Shown: one piece after another, positions 1-7,543 of the stretch
Numbering within the stretch: position 1 is the stretch's first letter
How the letters are laid out: every line of letters begins with the position of its first letter
Source: an uncultured Oscillospiraceae bacterium
GTDB taxonomy: Bacteria > Bacillota > Clostridia > Oscillospirales > Oscillospiraceae
NCBI GenBank assembly: GCA_900769995.1
Contig: CAAGIT010000138.1
Span: 1 to 15,336, forward strand
DNA length: 15,336 nt
Reading direction: 5' to 3'
The notes under the pieces: generated by a model
Database searches by the model: none
What the model saw: only the letters and a program-made list of their open reading frames with translations
What the model was told of the DNA's origin: nothing
Program-made: the position numbers and the translations under genes

Positions 1-1
1 C

Positions 2-1348
2 TACGGCATCGATAAGGAAAATGAGCAGAAGATCATGGTTTACGACCTCGGCGGCGGTACGTTTGACGTTTCCATCCTCGAGATCGGCGACGGCATCATC
101 GAAGTTCTGGCCACCAACGGCGATACCCACCTCGGCGGCGACGATTTCGACCAGGCAATCATGAATTACCTCGTTGCGGAGTTCAAAAAGGCAGAGGGCA
201 TCGACCTGTCCGGCGACAAGGTCGCCATGCAGCGCCTGAAGGAAGCTGCCGAAAAGGCAAAGATCGAGCTGTCCGGCGTGACCTCGTCTGCGATCAACCT
301 GCCGTATATCACGGCGGATGCAACCGGCCCGAAGCACCTTGACGTGACCCTGACCCGTGCGAAGTTCAACGAGCTGACCGCGCATCTGGTCGAGGCAACC
401 ATGAAGCCCGTCCGTCAGGCAATGGCGGATGCCGGTATCAGTGCAAGCGATATTTCCAAGGTTCTGCTCGTCGGCGGTTCTTCCAGAATCCCTGCCGTGC
501 AGGAGGCTGTCAAGTCCATCACCGGCAAGGAAGGCTTTAAGGGCATTAACCCCGACGAATGTGTCGCTGTCGGCGCAGCCATTCAGGGCGGTGTCATCGG
601 CGGTGACGTTTCCGGTCTGCTGCTGCTTGACGTGACCCCGCTGAGCCTCGGTCTGGAAACGCAGGGAGGCGTATTCACCCGCCTGATCGACCGCAACACC
701 ACCATCCCCACCAAGAAGAGCCAGGTATTCTCCACTGCCGCTGACGGACAGACCTCCGTTGAGATCCACGTCCTGCAGGGTGAGCGTGAGATGGCGGCCT
801 ACAATAAGACCCTCGGAAAGTTCCAGCTCGGCGGCATCGCACCGGCACCCCGCGGCGTGCCTCAGATCGAGGTCAGCTTCGACATCGACGTCAACGGCAT
901 CGTCAATGTCTCCGCAAAGGATCTTGGCACCGGCAAGGAGGCCAACATCACCATCACCGCATCGTCCAACCTCTCCAAGGAGGACATCGACAAGGCGGTG
1001 AAGGAGGCAGAGCAGTTTGCCGCCGAGGATAAGGCACGCAAGGACGAGGTCGATACCCACAATGCTGCCGATCAGGTCATCTATCAGACCGAAAAGACCC
1101 TCGGCGAGCTGGGCGACAAGATCAGCGCCGCAGACAAGAGCAATATCGAAGCTGCTGTTGCAGAGCTGAAGGAGAAGAACAAGGGCAACGACGTTGTGGC
1201 AATCAAGGCTGCCACCGATGCCGTGCAGAAGGCATTCTATGCCGTGTCCGAGAAGATGTATCAGAATGCCGCTCCGCAGGACGGCGGTGCACCGAACGGC
1301 GGCAGCGATGACGGCGTTGTGGATGCGGACTTTGAAGAAGTCGAATAA
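2..1348 (+). CDS. dnaK: Chaperone protein DnaK (Hsp70), 5' truncated by window edge
   Basis: This is the C-terminal 448 residues of the Hsp70 chaperone, an ATP-driven cytosolic machine that binds unfolded segments with its partners DnaJ and GrpE. The frame is open from base 2, so the ATG at 35 is internal and roughly the first 180 residues lie outside the window. Visible nucleotide-binding-domain signatures are YDLGGGTFDVS (fragment residues about 14-24) and VLLVGGSSRIPAVQ (about 155-168). The substrate-binding domain begins near residue 206 with LLLLDVTPLSLGLETQGG and is followed by a helical lid. The protein ends in a Gly/Asn/Asp-rich tail and the acidic motif DADFEEVE, typical of bacterial DnaK. 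dnaJ follows after 91 bases, the usual order of the Firmicute hrcA-grpE-dnaK-dnaJ operon. Any HrcA/CIRCE control element would be upstream, out of view. Identification is secure. Confidence 0.98.
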   Translation, partial: YGIDKENEQKIMVYDLGGGTFDVSILEIGDGIIEVLATNGDTHLGGDDFDQAIMNYLVAEFKKAEGIDLSGDKVAMQRLKEAAEKAKIELSGVTSSAINLPYITADATGPKHLDVTLTRAKFNELTAHLVEATMKPVRQAMADAGISASDISKVLLVGGSSRIPAVQEAVKSITGKEGFKGINPDECVAVGAAIQGGVIGGDVSGLLLLDVTPLSLGLETQGGVFTRLIDRNTTIPTKKSQVFSTAADGQTSVEIHVLQGEREMAAYNKTLGKFQLGGIAPAPRGVPQIEVSFDIDVNGIVNVSAKDLGTGKEANITITASSNLSKEDIDKAVKEAEQFAAEDKARKDEVDTHNAADQVIYQTEKTLGELGDKISAADKSNIEAAVAELKEKNKGNDVVAIKAATDAVQKAFYAVSEKMYQNAAPQDGGAPNGGSDDGVVDADFEEVE

Positions 1349-1349
1349 G

Positions 1350-1406
1350 TAACGCAGAATGAACGGCAAAGCACGGATGAGCTCCATCCGTGCTGCCGTC
1401 GCGTTA
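1350..1406 (+). promoter_or_regulatory. Long imperfect hairpin between dnaK and dnaJ
   Basis: Nearly the whole dnaK-dnaJ spacer folds back on itself. The core is a perfect 9-bp stem (GCACGGATG at 1371-1379, CATCCGTGC at 1385-1393) with a 5-base loop. It is extended by ACGGC/GCCGT (1363-1367 with 1395-1399) and then by TAACGC/GCGTTA (1350-1355 with 1401-1406), separated by small bulges. No T-run follows, so a full rho-independent terminator is unlikely. Partial attenuation, or an mRNA processing or stability element that lowers dnaJ relative to dnaK, fits better; this role is inferred. Confidence 0.6.
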
Positions 1407-1439
1407 TACCAACATATTCCCTAAAAGAGGGTGAGATAC

Positions 1440-2564
1440 ATGGCGAATGAGAACAAAAGAGATTACTACGAGGTGTTAGGCGTCAGCAAGGATGCCTCGG
1501 AAAGCGACATCAAGCGGGCTTACCGCAAGCTCGCAGCGAAATACCATCCCGATGTCAACCACGCGGAGGATGCGGCAGAGCGCTTCAAGGAGATCAACGA
1601 GGCCAATGAGGTGCTCTCCGATGCCGATAAGCGCGCACGGTATGACCAGTTCGGTTTCGCGGGGGTTGACCCCAACTTCAATCCGAATGCGGGCAATCCC
1701 TTCGGCGGCTTTGGCGACTTCGGGGACTTGGGCGATATTTTCGGCAGCTTCTTCGGCGGGGGCCGTTCCACACGGCGCAGTCCGAACGCACCCATGCGGG
1801 GTGAGGACATCGGCGCACAGATCGATATTACCTTTGAAGAAGCGGCATTCGGCACCGAGAAAGAGGTCTCTGCATCCCGTGTCGAAGCCTGCGACCAGTG
1901 CAGCGGCACCGGTGCAGCACCCGGGACGAGCGTGGAGACGTGCAAACGCTGCGGAGGCAGAGGCACGGTGCGTACACAGCAGAATTTTATGGGTATGGTC
2001 ATGCAGTCCGATGCGGCTTGTCCGGACTGCCGCGGCACAGGCAAGAAGATTCCCACGCCGTGTTCCCGCTGCAAGGGCAAGGGCAAGGTGCGCCGCAGCT
2101 TCAAGACCAAGGTGCATGTTCCGGCAGGCATCGACGATCAGCAGACTCTGCGCGTGCGCGGAGAGGGCTGTGCGGGTGCCAACGGCGGCCCAAGCGGCGA
2201 TTTGATGGTCACGGTTTCCGTCCGCAGACATCCCGTCTTTACCCGTCAGGGGCAGAGCGTCTATTGCGAGATGCCGATCTCCTTTACGCAGGCGGCCTGC
2301 GGTGCAGAGATTGAGGTACCGACCCTGGATGGCAAGGTGCGCTACACCATCGCTGAGGGTACACAGACCGGCACGACCTTCCGGTTGAAGGGCAAAGGTA
2401 TTCCTTATGTCAACGGTAACGGCCGCGGCGATGAGTTTGTGACGGTGGTGGTGGAAACACCGACCAAGCTGACACAGGAACAGAAAGAGCTTTTGAAGAA
2501 ATTTGAAGAGGGTGGAGAGAAAAACCACCCCAAACGCAAACGCTTCTTTGAACGCTTCCGATAA
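1440..2564 (+). CDS. dnaJ: Chaperone protein DnaJ (Hsp40)
   Basis: A type I J-domain co-chaperone of 374 residues that delivers substrates to DnaK and stimulates its ATPase in the cytosol. The J domain occupies about residues 7-73 with the essential HPD at 36-38, followed by a Gly/Phe-rich linker (about 78-120). The zinc-binding region carries all four CxxCxGxG repeats, with cysteine pairs at 151/154, 168/171, 194/197 and 208/211. The two C-terminal substrate-binding beta domains follow (about 215-345). Length is normal for the family. The ATG at 1440 is chosen because AGAGGG at about 1426-1431 lies 8 bases upstream; a GTG at 1431 in the same frame overlaps that site and is unlikely. It is cotranscribed with dnaK and ends at a strong hairpin, so it is probably the last gene of the heat-shock operon. 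Confidence 0.98.
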   Translation: MANENKRDYYEVLGVSKDASESDIKRAYRKLAAKYHPDVNHAEDAAERFKEINEANEVLSDADKRARYDQFGFAGVDPNFNPNAGNPFGGFGDFGDLGDIFGSFFGGGRSTRRSPNAPMRGEDIGAQIDITFEEAAFGTEKEVSASRVEACDQCSGTGAAPGTSVETCKRCGGRGTVRTQQNFMGMVMQSDAACPDCRGTGKKIPTPCSRCKGKGKVRRSFKTKVHVPAGIDDQQTLRVRGEGCAGANGGPSGDLMVTVSVRRHPVFTRQGQSVYCEMPISFTQAACGAEIEVPTLDGKVRYTIAEGTQTGTTFRLKGKGIPYVNGNGRGDEFVTVVVETPTKLTQEQKELLKKFEEGGEKNHPKRKRFFERFR

Positions 2565-2567
2565 TGG

Positions 2568-2610
2568 CAAACAGGGAACGGCATTCGCGATGCCGTTCCC
2601 TGTTTGTATA
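2568..2610 (+). terminator. Hairpin terminator after dnaJ
   Basis: A perfect 17-bp stem (2568-2584 pairing with 2590-2606) with a 5-base loop TCGCG begins 3 bases after the dnaJ stop codon. The descending arm runs into TGTTTGTAT, a modest T-rich stretch. Because the rising arm also starts with CAAA, the structure could act on both strands, but it most clearly ends the dnaK-dnaJ transcript. Confidence 0.85.
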
Positions 2611-2635
2611 AAGAAGGGCTGTTAAGAACGTTCGA

Positions 2636-2772
2636 AAGACAAGCAGCTCTCGCCTGTCGGCGTACACAGGTACGGCAAGGCGAGCGCTGCGTAGGGGCGG
2701 ATATTATCCGCCTCAATGCGTTATGGCGGGCGGCTGGTAGCCGCCCTTGCGATTTTGACATTTACGACAGTC
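2636..2772 (+). repeat. Dispersed intergenic repeat, copy 1
   Basis: This copy matches the reverse complement of 11167-11307 over most of its length. Shared blocks, in order, are AAGACAAGCA, GTCGGCRTACA, AGGTACGG, GTAGGGGCGGATATTATCCG, CCTCAATGC, GCGGCTGRTAGCCGCC and CGATTTTGAC, with TTTAC(C)GACAGTC at the far end. It contains two adjacent small hairpins built on GGCGG/CCGCC. It has no coding capacity and lies between two convergent genes, flanked on each side by a hairpin (2568-2606 and 2774-2802). It is a non-coding dispersed element of REP or MITE type; its mode of mobility is unknown. Confidence 0.8.
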
Positions 2773-2773
2773 A

Positions 2774-2802
2774 AGAGGGCTGCCGCAGTGCGGCAGCCCT
2801 CT
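2774..2802 (-). terminator. Hairpin terminator downstream of the SLH phosphoesterase gene
   Basis: A perfect 13-bp stem (2774-2786 with 2790-2802) and a 3-base loop begins 11 bases past the stop codon of the minus-strand gene. On the minus strand the hairpin is followed by TTGACTGTCGT, which is a poor T-tract. On the plus strand it is followed by GTTTTGGG. The position suits termination of the long minus-strand gene, and it may also block read-through from the dnaJ side. Confidence 0.7.
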
Positions 2803-2813
2803 GTTTTGGGAGC

Positions 2814-5800
2814 TTACTTATTCAGGTAACGGGAGAGGATGGCTGCGATCTGAGCACGGGTTGCGTTGTGCAGCGGGATGAGCTTGCCGTCGCTGCCGGA
2901 GATCAGACCCTCGGCAACTGCCCAGTTCATCGCGTCGACTGCCCATGCGCTGACATCGTCAGCATCGGGATACTCGGCCAGATGATCCTCTTCGACCTTC
3001 TCGGCCTTTGCCCAACGATACAGGATCGTTGCGATCTGCTCACGGCTGATCTTGCGGTCCGGAGAGAAGGTGGTTTCGGTCGTGCCGTTGACAATGCCGT
3101 TCTGTGCAGCCCAGATGATGGCATCGGTGTACCACAGGCCGTCTGCGACGTCCTCGAAGGGGCATTCGCCTTCGACAGCGGGTTCGCCCTCAACGCGGTA
3201 CAGGATGGTCACGAGCTGTGCGCGGGTCAGGGAGTTGTTCGGTGCGAAGGTGGTCTCGGTCACACCCTTGAGGATGCCGGCCTCAGCCATTTCCATGACA
3301 TAGTCATAGTACCAAACGCCTTCCTCCACGTCGGTGAACGGATTCTCAAACACAGGTTCCACCTTGATGCAGCGCTCGGTCAGGTCAAGATAGAGCTTGC
3401 CTTCGTTTGCCAGACCCTCTGCACGGAGAACTTCGATGGTGGTGATGTTATCAATGGGAGCTTCATTGACATCCTGTACGGGTGTCTTGTTCTCAAAGAC
3501 AGAGCCGGGCAGGGTCGCACAGTACTCGTTGACAACAACGCGGTACAGGGTTTCTTCGTCGGTAATATCGACGACAGTGCCGTCATCAAGGGTGATAGAA
3601 ACGACCGTTCTTGCACCGCGGATGGGACGGCCATCCTCGCCCACGGTATCCGGCTCTGCGGTGTAGGTTACGACCATGCCGGAGAACTGATCGCCGTAGT
3701 TGCTGTTGGTGAAGGAGTTTTCAACCGTCTTTGCAAGCTCTGCGCCGGTGATGTCATAGGTGAACAGACGGTTGCCAAACGGGCTGATGGCGTAGATGTC
3801 GCCAACCGTGATGTTTCGGGTGGTCTCGCCCTCTGCCATGAGCAGGTCGCAGCGGATGCCGCCGCTGTTGGTGATGGCAACGACAGTGTTGAGATCCTTG
3901 GTGCCGAGGAGCATTGCACGGGTCAGCCAGTTGCCGGCGATGGTGCTGGAGCTTTCGCCGATGGGAATACGGCGGGTAATGCTCTGGTCTACGGTACCGA
4001 GAACTTCAGACATCTCGCCCTTCACTGCGTCCCAGGAAGCATGGCTGATCGCCAGCACAACGGGATCCAGGTTGGTGTTGCCTTCGGTATCGTAGAGGTT
4101 CTGTGCGTTGTTGCTGGTGGTGTTCACATAGCTGGGATTTTCAACGGTGACTTCGCCGGTATCGTTATCAACGATGATCTTGGCATTGGCATAGCCCTTA
4201 CCCTGGCAGTTGCCCTGGATGTAGGCAAGGCCGTTTTCAGCAACGCCAACGGAGGAGCTGTGGGAGTGACCGCCGACAACGAGATCGACCACATCCGCAT
4301 CCAGCTTTCCGGCAAGACCCTTGGGGCTTGCGTGTGCGAGGACAACGAAAACATCGGGAGCCTCGGCTTTCTCAACGGCAGCGATCTTTGCATTGAGGTT
4401 GTCAATGCTCTGGTCGATGTCGTAGGGAGCGATCTTCGCTGCCATGATGTCCATGGAGTAATCAGGAATGTAACCGAGGACAACGACCTTCAGTCCGGCC
4501 TTGTTGAGAACGACATAGTCCTTGACGAAGGAGGCGCGGTTGGTCGTGCCGGCGTCATAGAGGTTGTAAGCGAGGACGGGAATATCGCTGTCGCCGGAGA
4601 ATTCGCCGATCTCGTAAGCGGGCATGGTGCCGTTTGCGTCGGCAGCGTAGGTCTTGACATCCCAGTCAAATTCGTGGTTGCCCAGCGAGACTGCATCATA
4701 GCCCATGGCATCGTATGCAGCACGCAGAGCGTGACCATAGGTCAGGTTGGAAACGGGAGTGCCCTGATAGATGTCGCCGCCGTCGAGGAGGAGGACATCG
4801 TCATTTTCGGCGTTCGCTCTTGCTGCGTTCACGATGTTGGCGATGTATGCCAGACGGTACTGGAAGGTAGCCTCGTTGCCGCTGGAGGTGTCGACCAGAT
4901 AGCCGTGAACGTCAGTGGTCGAGAAGACTTCGATGGTCGTGGTGTTTGCTTCTTTCTCAAGCTTATAGAGGTTGACGAGGTATGCAGCACCGCCGCCTTG
5001 CAGGCCGTAGGTGGTGAAGCCGCTGCCGTAGTACTCAATGTACTGGTTGTGGTTACCGTTATAGGCCGCGCCGATGTTGTGCAGATAGAAGCCGCCTTCG
5101 GCTGCTTCTGCTTCCCATGCAGAAAGATCGCTGCTTGCGTCAGCCATGGCCAGGCTGTTGCCGGTTGCACCGGAGGTGACATACTTGCCGTCTGCATCAA
5201 CGAGATGGATGTAGCCGTTCTCGTCAAGCTCAACGGTAAACAGAGCGTTGGCGCTGTTGGTGCCGATCTGAGTTCCACCGGTGGTGACATCGGTGGCAGG
5301 GGCGAGCTTGGTGCCGGCTGCGGTATTGGTCAGAAGAATGGTGTTTGCAACATTGAGGACTGCAACGGTATCGCCATCTTCGAGCGTGGAGGGATCGGCC
5401 ACCAGATCGAGGATATAGTCACCGGTTGCTTCACCGGCTTCGATCTCCTTGTCGTAAACGAGCTTCCAATCGGAGGGAGCGGGAGAAACACCGCCGTTGG
5501 CCGCAGTTTCATCCTTGAGCCATTCGGCGATCAGATCCTGCACCACGCCGCCGCCGAGGTCATCGGTCTGCGACCAGATGGCATCATCGGTGGAGTAGTT
5601 TGCGAACGGGCCGTTGCCCAGGTGATAGTTGTTGATAGCAAAGATGTAGGTCTTTTCCAGATCAAATTTGTTGCCGTTGGCAAAGCCGGTGATCTCCACG
5701 CGGTTGCCGACCTCCTCGGACATATCGTACTGGAAGTCCAGACCGTAGAATACGGGGTTGGTGAAGCTGTCACCGATGCAGGAGAAGACGGGGCTGCCGG

Positions 5801-7283
5801 AGCCGGTATTGACGGACAGACGCTGAGAGGCGTTGAACTCCATGATGTCCTTGATCTCCTGGCCGGTCAGGGGGATCAGATAGAGGGTGTTGTCGTATTT
5901 GTAGAGCTGATAGATCTTCTTCATGGTCATCGTGCCGGGCTGCACGGTGTAGCCGCCGCTGACGACCACGGAGGTAGAGGACATATCGACCGTCAGATGA
6001 TCCAGACCGGTTGCCTCATACAGAGCTGCGAGCTTCTCCTCGGTGTCATACTTCTGCGCCAGATACTTGGTGCCGGTCGCCATCTGTGCGCGGCCGACGA
6101 TGTCCATGGTATCGGTCTGCTGGAGGTAGAAGTTGGTGCTGGTGGACCAGGAGCCGGGCAGGATGGTGCCGCATTCCTGATTGACATAGCTGCTGGCGAG
6201 GTCGACGTAAGGCTGGATCTTTACCTTGAGGTCGGCATCTGCGGCGTTATTCTTCAGAGCGACGTTTTCGTTGCTCTTGACGTAGAGCTTGCCCTCTTCG
6301 TTGACGGCGAAAACGGTCTTGGTCAGGTTGTTGCCGCCGCCGTTGACGACCATAACGTCGTTATTCTCGGCATCCTTGTAGGATTTGCCGGAGTAGCCGG
6401 AGGAGTGGTCATGACCGGCGATGACAAGGTCGATGCCGGTGTTGTACTTGATCATGGACAGGACCTGGTTCTCGGAGTTGACACCGAACTCGATGTCCTC
6501 GGGTGCAGCGCCGTCGCCCAGACCGGAGTGGTAAGCAATGATAACGGCATCGGCACCGAGTGCCTTGACCTCAGCGACATACTTCTGAGCCTCCAAAGCC
6601 ATGGAACCGGTGGTGTTGTCGGGATGCGTGAACACGATGCCGGGGTAGTTGTCGGGAACGTCCCAACGCGGGCAGTCGGTATTCTCGAAGCCGATGACAG
6701 CGACCTTGTAGGTCTTTTCGCCAAGGGTGAATTCCTTGAACATATAGGGGGTGAATACGTTTTCGCCTGCTTCATGGACACCGTCCGTGCCGTCATAGTA
6801 GAGGTTGGCGCACAGAGAAGCAACGGGGTTGCCCGCGGTTTCGTCTGCCAGATAGGCACGGACTTCGTTCATCAGGTTCCAGCTATAGTTGAATTCGTGG
6901 TTGCCGACGGTGGCGGCATCATAGCCGATCTCCTTCATGGAGAGCGCCATGGGGTTGGGAAGCTCCGTTTCACCGAGCTGCTGCAGGGAGAGCTGGTAGG
7001 TAGAAACGGGAGTGCCCTGGTAGGTGTCGCCGTTGTCGAGCAGGATGACATTGTCATACTCCGCGCGGACACCGGCAACAGCCGTTGCTACATTGAGCAT
7101 GGTGTTGGATGCGTTGGTGTCGTTGAGGACATTCTTGTCCCAGCAGCGTCCGTGCATATCCGTGGTGGACAGGACGACGAACTCTGCCTCGGTGCCCTCG
7201 GCTGCCAATGCCATCGGCAGGATGCCGATCAGCATCGCCAGGACACACAGCAGAGCGAGGGAGCGCTTGAACAGGTGTTTCAT
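2814..7283 (-). CDS. SLH-anchored tandem 2',3'-cyclic phosphodiesterase/5'-nucleotidase (YfkN-like)
   Basis: A 1,489-residue exported enzyme predicted to hydrolyse nucleotides and cyclic nucleotides at the cell surface, releasing phosphate and nucleosides. A signal peptide ends near MALA-A (residues 24-28). Two complete metallophosphatase units follow. Unit 1 has metal ligands in TTDMHG (D42, H44), DNGDTYQG (D83, D86), GNHEF (N128, H129), YHSG (H252) and GHDHS (H291, H293). Unit 2 has TTDVHG (D791, H793), DGGDIYQG (D834, D837), GNHEF (N869, H870), AHAS (H984) and GHSHS (H1006, H1008). Each is followed by a 5'-nucleotidase C-terminal domain, the second with NSGGIR. A beta-rich domain (about 625-780) links them. 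Three SLH repeats (about 1314, 1374 and 1436 to the end) should bind secondary cell-wall polymer. The length and two-unit plan match Bacillus subtilis YfkN (known), but with SLH anchoring. The ATG is fixed by AAGGAGG at 7290-7296. Monocistronic. Confidence 0.95.
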   Translation of the reverse strand: MKHLFKRSLALLCVLAMLIGILPMALAAEGTEAEFVVLSTTDMHGRCWDKNVLNDTNASNTMLNVATAVAGVRAEYDNVILLDNGDTYQGTPVSTYQLSLQQLGETELPNPMALSMKEIGYDAATVGNHEFNYSWNLMNEVRAYLADETAGNPVASLCANLYYDGTDGVHEAGENVFTPYMFKEFTLGEKTYKVAVIGFENTDCPRWDVPDNYPGIVFTHPDNTTGSMALEAQKYVAEVKALGADAVIIAYHSGLGDGAAPEDIEFGVNSENQVLSMIKYNTGIDLVIAGHDHSSGYSGKSYKDAENNDVMVVNGGGNNLTKTVFAVNEEGKLYVKSNENVALKNNAADADLKVKIQPYVDLASSYVNQECGTILPGSWSTSTNFYLQQTDTMDIVGRAQMATGTKYLAQKYDTEEKLAALYEATGLDHLTVDMSSTSVVVSGGYTVQPGTMTMKKIYQLYKYDNTLYLIPLTGQEIKDIMEFNASQRLSVNTGSGSPVFSCIGDSFTNPVFYGLDFQYDMSEEVGNRVEITGFANGNKFDLEKTYIFAINNYHLGNGPFANYSTDDAIWSQTDDLGGGVVQDLIAEWLKDETAANGGVSPAPSDWKLVYDKEIEAGEATGDYILDLVADPSTLEDGDTVAVLNVANTILLTNTAAGTKLAPATDVTTGGTQIGTNSANALFTVELDENGYIHLVDADGKYVTSGATGNSLAMADASSDLSAWEAEAAEGGFYLHNIGAAYNGNHNQYIEYYGSGFTTYGLQGGGAAYLVNLYKLEKEANTTTIEVFSTTDVHGYLVDTSSGNEATFQYRLAYIANIVNAARANAENDDVLLLDGGDIYQGTPVSNLTYGHALRAAYDAMGYDAVSLGNHEFDWDVKTYAADANGTMPAYEIGEFSGDSDIPVLAYNLYDAGTTNRASFVKDYVVLNKAGLKVVVLGYIPDYSMDIMAAKIAPYDIDQSIDNLNAKIAAVEKAEAPDVFVVLAHASPKGLAGKLDADVVDLVVGGHSHSSSVGVAENGLAYIQGNCQGKGYANAKIIVDNDTGEVTVENPSYVNTTSNNAQNLYDTEGNTNLDPVVLAISHASWDAVKGEMSEVLGTVDQSITRRIPIGESSSTIAGNWLTRAMLLGTKDLNTVVAITNSGGIRCDLLMAEGETTRNITVGDIYAISPFGNRLFTYDITGAELAKTVENSFTNSNYGDQFSGMVVTYTAEPDTVGEDGRPIRGARTVVSITLDDGTVVDITDEETLYRVVVNEYCATLPGSVFENKTPVQDVNEAPIDNITTIEVLRAEGLANEGKLYLDLTERCIKVEPVFENPFTDVEEGVWYYDYVMEMAEAGILKGVTETTFAPNNSLTRAQLVTILYRVEGEPAVEGECPFEDVADGLWYTDAIIWAAQNGIVNGTTETTFSPDRKISREQIATILYRWAKAEKVEEDHLAEYPDADDVSAWAVDAMNWAVAEGLISGSDGKLIPLHNATRAQIAAILSRYLNK

Positions 7284-7305
7284 ATCTTTCCTCCTTCATT
7301 GTTGC

Positions 7306-7323
7306 GGGAGCGGTGAAGCTCCC
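7306..7323 (-). promoter_or_regulatory. Small 5'-UTR hairpin ahead of the SLH phosphoesterase gene
   Basis: GGGAGC (7306-7311) and GCTCCC (7318-7323) form a 6-bp stem with a 6-base loop in the predicted leader, about 10 bases upstream of the Shine-Dalgarno sequence. It may influence mRNA stability or ribosome access. It is short and could be chance. Confidence 0.3.
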
Positions 7324-7353
7324 ATGGTTCGGATCACGTACAATCCTATTTAT

Positions 7354-7382
7354 ATTTTAGCTATTTCCCGTATATATTGCAA
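7354..7382 (-). promoter_or_regulatory. Sigma-A promoter for the SLH phosphoesterase gene
   Basis: Read on the minus strand: -35 TTGCAA (7377-7382), a 17-base spacer, then -10 TAAAAT (7354-7359). Transcription would start near 7347, giving a leader of about 65 bases before the ATG at 7283. The stretch is visibly more AT-rich than the surrounding genes. No operator such as a Pho box was recognised. Confidence 0.65.
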
Positions 7383-7492
7383 GGGCGGAAGGCGTATATT
7401 CTCAAAAATGGGCAAAGTACACAATCTACGGCGCTGTCAGCTGTCAGTTTGCACAAAAATGAAAAATAGGATACCATTATATTGTGGATATG

Positions 7493-7501
7493 TGATATAA
7501 T
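7493..7501 (+). promoter_or_regulatory. Extended -10 promoter for the kinase-glpK pair
   Basis: TGATATAAT (7493-7501) is a perfect consensus -10 with the extended TGn motif, 42 bases upstream of the kinase start. No good -35 is seen at the standard distance (about 7473-7478 reads ACCATT), which fits extended -10 promoters that depend less on a -35. Together with the minus-strand promoter at 7354-7382 it makes this 260-base gap a divergent promoter region. A short tandem CTGTCAG repeat at about 7437-7447 lies between them without a clear role. Confidence 0.6.
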
Positions 7502-7543
7502 CTACAATTATTGATGCCAACATATAAAAAGGAGAGGATATTC

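Noticed and set aside
1476..2570. A 364-codon open frame on the minus strand across dnaJ.
   Set aside because: It is in codon-aligned antisense phase to dnaJ, which is unmistakable from its HPD motif and four zinc-binding repeats; the antisense frame is a codon-bias artefact.
2636..2772. The repeats as part of a CRISPR array or a tRNA-like gene.
   Set aside because: There are only two copies, 8 kb apart and inverted, without regular spacers, cas genes or tRNA-type anticodon and acceptor features.
2604..7316. A 1,570-codon open frame on the plus strand opposite the SLH phosphoesterase gene.
   Set aside because: Its codons are exact reverse complements of the real gene's codons, so it stays open because TTA, CTA and TCA are avoided. 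The minus-strand frame has a signal peptide, intact metal-site motifs, SLH repeats and a strong ribosome binding site; the plus frame has no recognisable domain.
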